From the NCBI GenBank assembly GCA_947259235.1, contig CAMYLL010000166.1, positions 1 to 6,320 of the forward strand: DNA of 6,320 nt. Reading direction: 5' to 3'. This DNA comes from an uncultured Pseudodesulfovibrio sp. (GTDB lineage: Bacteria > Desulfobacterota > Desulfovibrionia > Desulfovibrionales > Desulfovibrionaceae). The position numbers and the translations under genes are program-made. Below the pieces are notes generated by a model. The model was not told the DNA's origin. It worked only from the letters and a program-made list of their open reading frames with translations, and ran no database searches. Positions 1 to 6,320 of the stretch are shown in pieces. Position 1 is the stretch's first letter, and each line of letters starts with the position of its first letter.

Positions 1-28
1 CACTGAGCCCGCGCATCAATACAAGCAG

Positions 29-66
29 ACGGCCTGCCGGAGATTTCCGGCAGGCCGTATTTTTTC
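29..66 (+). terminator. Rho-independent terminator, strongest on the plus strand
   Basis: A perfect 12-bp stem, ACGGCCTGCCGG (29-40) pairing with CCGGCAGGCCGT (47-58), encloses a 6-nt loop (41-46). On the plus strand it is followed at once by A and then six T residues (60-65), the classic intrinsic-terminator pattern. It therefore probably ends a plus-strand gene left of the window; a TGA at 4-6 could be that gene's stop. On the minus strand the tail is CTGCTTGT, which is T-poor, so it is a weaker but still possible terminator for the convergent acyltransferase gene that stops at 87. Confidence 0.88.
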
Positions 67-86
67 TGTTAGCACCGTCACAATGC

Positions 87-734
87 TCACTCGGGAACGA
101 GGGTGTCGAGCGCATTCTTGAGCCGAGCGCGTTCCGTGTCCAGAACTTCGGCGTCCAGCTTGGCCCCGGTCACGGCATAGGGCTCGCCAACCACCAGTCG
201 ACATCGCGAAAAGGGATAGGGAAGCTGAAACCTGTCCCACGCCTTGTCGAACACCTTCATACGGCTTGGAAAGGCGCGAATGGGCACGATGAGTGCGCGG
301 GCATGATGGGCCAGAAAAATGGCTCCGTCCTTTGGCTCATGACGCGGCCCTTGCGGACCGTCCACGGCAAAGACGGCCATCCTGTTTTCCGTTTCCATAA
401 CCCGCTTGGCCTTGAGCAGGGCCCGAACGCCGCCGCGCGAGCTGGAACCGCGCACAGTGGTCTGTCCCAGACCTTCCATGACGCTGGCCACAAACTGTCC
501 GTCCTTGCTGGAGCTGACGATGCCCATCAGGCCCTGAACGTTGACGCAGCCGTACCCGGCGATGGAAAACAGCTCGTCATGCCACAGGGCGATGACCAGA
601 GGCTGTCCACCCGTGTTGCGGGCGACTATCCCGGCCAGCTTTTCGTCGACCGTAAAGCGCATGGAGCGTATCCACGCCTTGAACACGGCGGCTATGACTG
701 GGGCAAAAAATATCGGATCTATTGGATTTTTCAT
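87..734 (-). CDS. DUF374 lysophospholipid acyltransferase-like protein
   Basis: This 215-residue protein resembles the DUF374 branch of the lysophospholipid acyltransferase (LPLAT) superfamily, whose members are thought to acylate lipid substrates at the inner membrane. The family hallmarks appear in order: Trp-His at 51-52 (LWHDELF, the place of the catalytic His), SSSKDGQF at 74-81, RGSSSRGG at 95-102, and DGPQGPRHEPKDGAIFLA at 125-142, followed by the late GEPY at 183-186. As I recall for DUF374, the Asp of the usual HX4D motif is absent (Ser57 here). One N-terminal hydrophobic stretch (about 7-22) could anchor it to the membrane. Length is normal for the family. The ATG at 734 is the first start after an in-frame upstream TAG and has a GGAAGGAAA ribosome site. 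It lies 102 bp downstream of the MATE gene on the same strand and may be read with it. The exact lipid substrate cannot be told; lipid A or phospholipid are both possible. Confidence 0.88.
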   Translation of the reverse strand: MKNPIDPIFFAPVIAAVFKAWIRSMRFTVDEKLAGIVARNTGGQPLVIALWHDELFSIAGYGCVNVQGLMGIVSSSKDGQFVASVMEGLGQTTVRGSSSRGGVRALLKAKRVMETENRMAVFAVDGPQGPRHEPKDGAIFLAHHARALIVPIRAFPSRMKVFDKAWDRFQLPYPFSRCRLVVGEPYAVTGAKLDAEVLDTERARLKNALDTLVPE

Positions 735-745
735 TGATGACGGGG

Positions 746-754
746 TTTCCTTCC
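746..754 (-). promoter_or_regulatory. Ribosome binding site of the DUF374 gene
   Basis: On the minus strand GGAAGGAAA lies 11 nt before the ATG at 734. The spacing is a little long but the purine run is clear, and no other in-frame start exists between it and the upstream stop, so it supports the chosen start. Confidence 0.55.
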
Positions 755-836
755 GCCACCTCTACGGCCTGCATCGAGAGAGGGCAAGCAATAATATGGA
801 TCAGGCGCGGGAGACGGGCCGCCCCGGCACGCGGGA

Positions 837-2189
837 CTATCGGGCAGGCCACGTCAAAGGAGCCCGCCCCACCCCCGGCCAGATGCGGGCCATGCCGAAC
901 CCCGCCCTTAGCACGGTCCACAGGACCGTCACCAGCCAGATGGCCACCAGCACACGCGGCGGCGGAAACAACTCAAAAGCCCAGACCATCCCGCCGCACA
1001 GGACCGAGGCAGCCACCATGGCGTTTCGCAGATAGCGAAAATCCCCGGTCCCCCAGTGGATGCCGTCCGTGGCAAAGGAAAGCGCGCCCACGGGCTGCAT
1101 CAGCGACACGACCACCCAGGCCGGACCGAAGACCCCGAATGCCGCAGGCGGAACCAGAAGCCAGGCCACACCGGCCTCGCCCAGAAGCATGGCAGCGCCC
1201 AGGAGCAGCCCTGTGCCAAAACTCCACAGGCAAACCCGGCCAGCCACCCGGCGCGCCTGTTCCAGGTCGTTCGCCCCGAGAAAATACCCCACCAGGCTCT
1301 GGCCGGATATGGCGAAGGCATCGAGAAACATGGCGGTAAAGATGAAAAACTGACGAATGGCCTGATACGCCGCCCCCTCGTCGGCCCCGGCCTTGTTGGC
1401 CACACGGGTGCACAGGGCCAGAAAGACAAGCAGCACGCCCGTGCGCACAAAGAGATCGCCGCCGATCCGCACCAGCCTGGCCGCGCCCGCGCCGCGAAAC
1501 CGGCTGGTCAGCCCCAACCGCCGCGCCACGGCAACAAGGGCCCACACGGCTCCGGCATACTGGCTGATGGTGCTGGCTATGGCCGCACCGGCCACCCCCA
1601 TGGGCGGCACAGGCCCACTCCCGAATACCAGCAACCAGTCGAGCAGGACGTTGACAACGTTGATGCCCACGGCCACGAAGAGCGGCGTACGCATGTCCTG
1701 CACCCCGCGCAGGGCGCCGAAGCAGGTCAGGGAAACGAGCACCGCAGGCGCACCCAGAAGGCGGTAGAACATGTATTCGCGGGCATACCCCGTCACATTG
1801 CCGGTAGCCCCGAGCAGCTCGGCGAAGAGGTCGAGAAAGGGGATTGCACCAAGGAGAAGCACAAGGCCGACGCAAACGGCCAGGAACGAAGCCAGGGAAG
1901 CCACCTTGACGGCGTGCTCCCTGTCGGCCCGCCCCAAGGACTGGGCCACCTCGGTCTGGGTCCCGATGCCCAGAAAGGCGAAAGCCCAGAAGATGGAAGA
2001 GAAAGCCACGGTACCGATGCCCAGGGCGGCCACCGGCTCCGATCCAGGCAACCGGGCCACGAAGGCGGTGTCGGCCAGCCCGGTCAGCGGCTCGGCCACC
2101 AGGGAGAACAGCACGGGCAACGCCAACCGGAAGAGCGTCCTGTCCGGCCGGGCCACAAAGGGATGCGCTCCCAGGTTCACATCATTCAT
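837..2189 (-). CDS. MATE family efflux transporter (DinF-like)
   Basis: This is a 450-residue integral membrane protein of the multidrug and toxic compound extrusion (MATE) family, which exports cationic or other small molecules in exchange for Na+ or H+. Length and the roughly twelve hydrophobic segments match the family. Features in order: first helix with RLALPVLFSLVAEPLTGLADTAFVARL (21-47, Asp40 in the conserved LADTAF), the loop SLGRADREHAVK (84-95), the LRGVQDMRTPL loop (160-170) followed by GINVVNVLLDWLLVFG (175-190), and in the second half SGQSLVGYFLGA (295-306) and DGIHWGTGDFRYLRNAM (375-391). The two RG(V)QD/GTGDFRYLR loops and the LADTAFVARL start are typical of the DinF branch rather than NorM. 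The ATG at 2189 has a strong GAGGAG site 8 nt upstream. The transported substrate cannot be predicted. The DUF374 gene follows on the same strand; the divergent gene is cardiolipin synthase. Confidence 0.93.
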   Translation of the reverse strand: MNDVNLGAHPFVARPDRTLFRLALPVLFSLVAEPLTGLADTAFVARLPGSEPVAALGIGTVAFSSIFWAFAFLGIGTQTEVAQSLGRADREHAVKVASLASFLAVCVGLVLLLGAIPFLDLFAELLGATGNVTGYAREYMFYRLLGAPAVLVSLTCFGALRGVQDMRTPLFVAVGINVVNVLLDWLLVFGSGPVPPMGVAGAAIASTISQYAGAVWALVAVARRLGLTSRFRGAGAARLVRIGGDLFVRTGVLLVFLALCTRVANKAGADEGAAYQAIRQFFIFTAMFLDAFAISGQSLVGYFLGANDLEQARRVAGRVCLWSFGTGLLLGAAMLLGEAGVAWLLVPPAAFGVFGPAWVVVSLMQPVGALSFATDGIHWGTGDFRYLRNAMVAASVLCGGMVWAFELFPPPRVLVAIWLVTVLWTVLRAGFGMARIWPGVGRAPLTWPAR

Positions 2190-2287
2190 ACTCGCCTCTC
2201 CTCACGAGAAAAATTCAGACCATATTTTGCCCAGCCAGGCAAGACTGATCATTCCTCTTTGCCGAGATATCTGCTATCGCTCAATTC
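2190..2287. promoter_or_regulatory. Divergent intergenic region between the MATE and cardiolipin synthase genes
   Basis: This 98-bp, relatively AT-rich stretch separates two divergent starts, so both promoters should lie here or overlap the gene ends. I could not assign convincing -35/-10 pairs for either direction. It contains an inverted repeat TTGCC-N6-GGCAA (2227-2242), a TGATCA palindrome (2246-2251) and an 8-bp palindrome AGATATCT (2265-2272). These are compatible with regulator binding but short enough to arise by chance. Confidence 0.45.
2198..2203 (-). promoter_or_regulatory. Ribosome binding site of the MATE gene
   Basis: GAGGAG on the minus strand lies 8 nt before the ATG at 2189, an optimal Shine-Dalgarno site that fixes the start. 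The leader contains AGGAGAGGCGA, also found before dapB. Confidence 0.85.
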
Positions 2288-3733
2288 ATGGAATCCACTG
2301 ACATTCAATTCATGCTCGGCCTGTTCAGCCTTTTCTACACCGGCGTCGAGATCGTGGCCGTGATCACGGCGATAATGGCCGTGCGCGACGCGCGCACCCC
2401 CCAGGGTTCCATCGCCTGGGCCATCTCCCTTGTGACCTTCCCCCTGCTCTCCCTCCCGCTCTACTGGATATTCGGCCGCAGCAAGTTCCACGGCTATGTC
2501 GAGGCCATGCGCGATGGAGAAAAACGGTTCCATGAAATGGTCAGGGGCAGACACGACCTGCCCAAGGTCAAGGAGCTTTCGGCGCGCAACAGTCCCCACG
2601 CCCCCCGCTGTTCCTTCGAGACTCTTGCCGGGATCCCTTTCATGGGCGGCAACGACCTGGAGCTGCTGGTGGACGGCATGGCCACCTTCGACGCCATCTT
2701 CCGATACATCGAGAAAGCCGAGCACTACATCCTCATCCAGTTCTTCATCGTCCATCAGGACGGGCTGGGCACGCGACTGCGCGACCTGCTGCTCAAGAAG
2801 GCGGCCCAGGGCGTGCACATCAAATTTCTCTACGACGAGATAGGCTGTCACAAGACCCCGGACAGCTTCTGGCAGACCATGCGCGAGGCGGGCATGGACG
2901 TCCACGCCTTCCACACCACGCGCGGACGGGGCAACCGCTTCCAGCTCAACTTCCGCAATCACCGCAAGATCGTCATCGTCGATGGCGACACGGCCTTTGT
3001 GGGCGGCCATAACGTGGGCGACGAATACCTGGGCATCTCCAAGCACTTCGACGGCTGGCGCGACACGCACCTGCGCCTGAGCGGCCCGGCCGTGCTGGGC
3101 GTGCGGCTCAGCTTCACCAAGGACTGGTACTGGGCCACCGGGGAAATCTACGACCAGGACCTGATCATGCCCAGGTCGGCAGGCACGGCGGACGTGCTGC
3201 CCCTGGCCACCGGCCCGGCCGACGAGCTTGAGTCCGCCTCGCTCATGTTCATCAGGGCCATCAACGCCTCAAAGACGCGGTTTTGGATCGCCAGCCCCTA
3301 CTACGTGCCGGACAGCTCCGTGACCAAGGCCCTGCAACTGGCGGCCATGCGCGGCGTGGACGTACGAATCATGCTGCCGGAAAAGGCGGACCACTACCTG
3401 GTCTACCTCGCCGGATTCTCCAGCCTCAACGATCTAGACATGCCCGGCATCCGCGTTTACCGCTACACGGACGGCTTCCTGCACGAGAAGGTATTCCTGG
3501 TGGACGACACCCTGGCGGCCGTCGGCACGGCCAACCTCGACAACCGCTCATTCAGACTCAATTTCGAAATAACCATGCTCGTCGAGGACCAAAACTTCTG
3601 CACCCAGATCGAGCAGATGTTTCTTGAGGACTTCAAGCATTGCGATGAAACCGGCACGGATGAATACACCCGCAAGAACGTTGCCTATCAAACCCTGATC
3701 AGATTCGCCCGCCTGCTCTCCCCCATCCTGTAA
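2288..3733 (+). CDS. cls: Cardiolipin synthase (two-HKD phospholipase D family)
   Basis: Bacterial cardiolipin synthase, which joins two phosphatidylglycerol molecules into cardiolipin plus glycerol at the inner membrane. The 481 residues match ClsA-type length. Two hydrophobic N-terminal segments (about 8-31 and 41-62, the second ending LPLYWIFGRSKFHGY) anchor the protein. Two phospholipase D domains follow, each with a complete HxKx4D motif: NHRKIVIVD (His225, Lys227, Asp232, then FVGGHNVGDEYLG) and LHEKVFLVD (His399, Lys401, Asp406, then VGTANLDNRSF). Both catalytic sets are intact, so the enzyme should be active. Start: the ATG at 2288 is the first available after an in-frame TGA at 2246, but it lacks a clear Shine-Dalgarno sequence. 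Met9 (ATG at 2312) is an alternative start and would shorten the N-terminus without removing the helices. The gene stands alone on the plus strand between divergent MATE and convergent dapB genes, so it is probably monocistronic. A different two-HKD phosphatidyltransferase is unlikely. Confidence 0.95.
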   Translation: MESTDIQFMLGLFSLFYTGVEIVAVITAIMAVRDARTPQGSIAWAISLVTFPLLSLPLYWIFGRSKFHGYVEAMRDGEKRFHEMVRGRHDLPKVKELSARNSPHAPRCSFETLAGIPFMGGNDLELLVDGMATFDAIFRYIEKAEHYILIQFFIVHQDGLGTRLRDLLLKKAAQGVHIKFLYDEIGCHKTPDSFWQTMREAGMDVHAFHTTRGRGNRFQLNFRNHRKIVIVDGDTAFVGGHNVGDEYLGISKHFDGWRDTHLRLSGPAVLGVRLSFTKDWYWATGEIYDQDLIMPRSAGTADVLPLATGPADELESASLMFIRAINASKTRFWIASPYYVPDSSVTKALQLAAMRGVDVRIMLPEKADHYLVYLAGFSSLNDLDMPGIRVYRYTDGFLHEKVFLVDDTLAAVGTANLDNRSFRLNFEITMLVEDQNFCTQIEQMFLEDFKHCDETGTDEYTRKNVAYQTLIRFARLLSPIL

Positions 3734-3765
3734 ACCAGGTACGCTCAGAGGGAGGGCGTGAACCC

Positions 3766-3798
3766 AACAAAAAGAGGGCCTTCTTTCGAAGGCCCTCT
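3766..3798 (-). terminator. Bidirectional terminator, best formed for dapB
   Basis: A perfect 11-bp stem, AGAGGGCCTTC (3773-3783) with GAAGGCCCTCT (3788-3798), encloses a 4-nt loop. On the minus strand the loop is a GAAA tetraloop and the stem runs into TTTTGTT (3772-3766), a good intrinsic terminator 24 bp past the dapB stop. On the plus strand the same stem lies 39 bp past the cardiolipin synthase stop but is followed by GGCATTT, a poor T-tract, so it may end that transcript less efficiently. It is the only structured element in the convergent gap 3734-3821. Confidence 0.88.
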
Positions 3799-3821
3799 GG
3801 CATTTAACTGGGTGGCGCGTT

Positions 3822-4601
3822 CTAAAAAATGTCGGCCATGGTGTAGAGCCTGCCTGGCTTCTGTCCGGCCAGCCATTTGGCGGCACGCAGAGCCCCGGAG
3901 GCAAAGGTCTCGCGGGAATGGGCGCGATGAGTAACCTCGATGCGCTCGCCCGGGCCGAAGAAAAACATGGTGTGGTCGCCGACCACATCACCACCGCGCA
4001 GGGTCTGCACGCCGATCTCCTTCTTGGGCCGCTCGCCGATGATGCCGTCGCGGCAATGCTTCTTGACCTCGTCATATTCCCAGCCACGGGCCTCGGCCAG
4101 ACACTGGGCCAGCTTCAGGGCCGTGCCGCTGGGGGAGTCCTTCTTCATCTTGTGATGCGTCTCCACCATCTCCATGTCATAGTCCGGGCCCAGGGCCTTG
4201 ACCAGTTCCGGGAGCACCTTGAGCAGCACATTGACGCCCACTGACATGTTCGGAGCCCAGAAGAGCGGTACGGATTTGGCTGATTCAGCCAGCTCCGCCT
4301 GCTGTGCCTTGTCCAGGCCGGTAGTGCCGATGACGGCCGGATTGCCGAACCGGGCCGCTATCTTAGCCATAGCCACGGACGACACCGGCGACGTGAAATC
4401 GACAATCACCGCGCCCGGGACCTGGGGCAGCAGTTCCTCAAGGCAATCCGAGGTGACACACCCCTCATAATCCATCCCGCCGGCATTTCCCTCGCGCTCG
4501 CACGCGCCCACGAGGTTGAGCGCCTCATCCGCCAGGGCCATGTTGACCAGGGTGTTGCCCATACGGCCTTTTGCGCCCAAAATGACAACATCGGTAGTCA
4601 T
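3822..4601 (-). CDS. dapB: 4-hydroxy-tetrahydrodipicolinate reductase
   Basis: DapB catalyses the NAD(P)H-dependent reduction step of the lysine and meso-diaminopimelate pathway, supplying lysine for protein and diaminopimelate for peptidoglycan; it acts in the cytoplasm. The 259 residues are close to the usual length (about 270). Domain order is complete: Rossmann loop ILGAKGRMG (7-15), VDFTSP (67-72), GTTGL (92-96), APNMSVGVN (116-124), then the family signature [18 protein letters not shown] (144-161). There His149, His150 and Lys153 align with E. coli His159, His160 and Lys163, the catalytic and substrate-binding residues. The C-terminal dinucleotide domain continues with GDHT (208-211) and [15 protein letters not shown] (224-238). 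The ATG at 4601 has AAGGAG 7 nt upstream. The gene begins 30 bp after ligA ends on the same strand, so the two are likely one transcript, ending at the hairpin near 3766-3798. Nothing looks degraded. Confidence 0.97.
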   Translation of the reverse strand: MTTDVVILGAKGRMGNTLVNMALADEALNLVGACEREGNAGGMDYEGCVTSDCLEELLPQVPGAVIVDFTSPVSSVAMAKIAARFGNPAVIGTTGLDKAQQAELAESAKSVPLFWAPNMSVGVNVLLKVLPELVKALGPDYDMEMVETHHKMKKDSPSGTALKLAQCLAEARGWEYDEVKKHCRDGIIGERPKKEIGVQTLRGGDVVGDHTMFFFGPGERIEVTHRAHSRETFASGALRAAKWLAGQKPGRLYTMADIF

Positions 4602-4608
4602 ATCGCCT

Positions 4609-4614
4609 CTCCTT
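4609..4614 (-). promoter_or_regulatory. Ribosome binding site of dapB
   Basis: AAGGAG on the minus strand lies 7 nt before the ATG at 4601, inside the 30-bp ligA-dapB gap. It is close to the ideal anti-16S sequence, and it makes independent translation of dapB within a ligA-dapB transcript plausible. Confidence 0.85.
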
Positions 4615-4631
4615 GTAACGTGTTGAAAAAA

Positions 4632-6320
<1,689 letters not shown>

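Noticed and set aside
577..921. A minus-strand open frame bridging the gap between the MATE and DUF374 genes.
   Set aside because: It overlaps the MATE end and the first 150 bp of the DUF374 gene in another frame, and lacks a ribosome site or recognisable motif. The DUF374 frame has clear family motifs.
1056..2363. A 435-residue plus-strand open frame antisense to the MATE gene, running over its start into the cls gene.
   Set aside because: Low-complexity product rich in Gly, His, Gln, Arg and Pro with no recognisable domain, lying opposite a well-supported membrane transporter. Long antisense frames are expected in GC-rich coding DNA.
2249..3070. A 273-residue minus-strand open frame opposite the cardiolipin synthase gene.
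   Set aside because: The opposite strand encodes a complete two-HKD enzyme, while this frame is rich in Val, Glu, Ala and His with no family motif. It is a codon-bias shadow.
3746..3799. An alternative pairing CAGAGGG (3746-3752) with CCCTCTG (3793-3799) that could compete with the terminator stem, suggesting an attenuator.
   Set aside because: Seven base pairs across a 40-nt loop cannot compete with the perfect 11-bp local hairpin, and the site is downstream of both stop codons.

Overview
This window looks like an ordinary chromosomal segment of a GC-rich Gram-negative bacterium. The flavour of the proteins (LigA, DapB, a DinF-type MATE pump, a DUF374 acyltransferase) suggests a Desulfovibrio/Pseudodesulfovibrio-like desulfobacterium. 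That placement is inferred from the look of the proteins and was not tested by any search. There is no rRNA, tRNA, CRISPR array, transposase, phage gene or obvious transferred segment.

Layout, left to right. A strong hairpin terminator (29-66) closes a plus-strand gene lying to the left and also sits just beyond a minus-strand DUF374 lysophospholipid acyltransferase-like gene (87-734). About 100 bp upstream of that gene, on the same strand, is a MATE-family efflux transporter (837-2189). A 98-bp divergent intergenic region (2190-2287) separates it from a plus-strand two-HKD cardiolipin synthase (2288-3733). A convergent gap (3734-3821) carries a bidirectional hairpin that is better formed for the minus strand. 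Then come minus-strand dapB (3822-4601, complete) and ligA (4632 to the right edge, missing its N-terminus). dapB starts 30 bp after ligA stops, so the two are probably co-transcribed.

Functionally the window mixes envelope lipid genes (cardiolipin synthase and the DUF374 acyltransferase), a membrane exporter, a lysine/diaminopimelate biosynthesis enzyme and the replicative DNA ligase. They share a neighbourhood but do not form a recognisable single pathway. I see no convincing new system. The points most worth a second look are small: the weak translation signal and repeated start context of the cardiolipin synthase gene, a short inverted repeat in the divergent promoter region, and the two terminators. 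The long open frames antisense to the MATE, cardiolipin synthase and ligA genes are best explained as GC-rich shadows.
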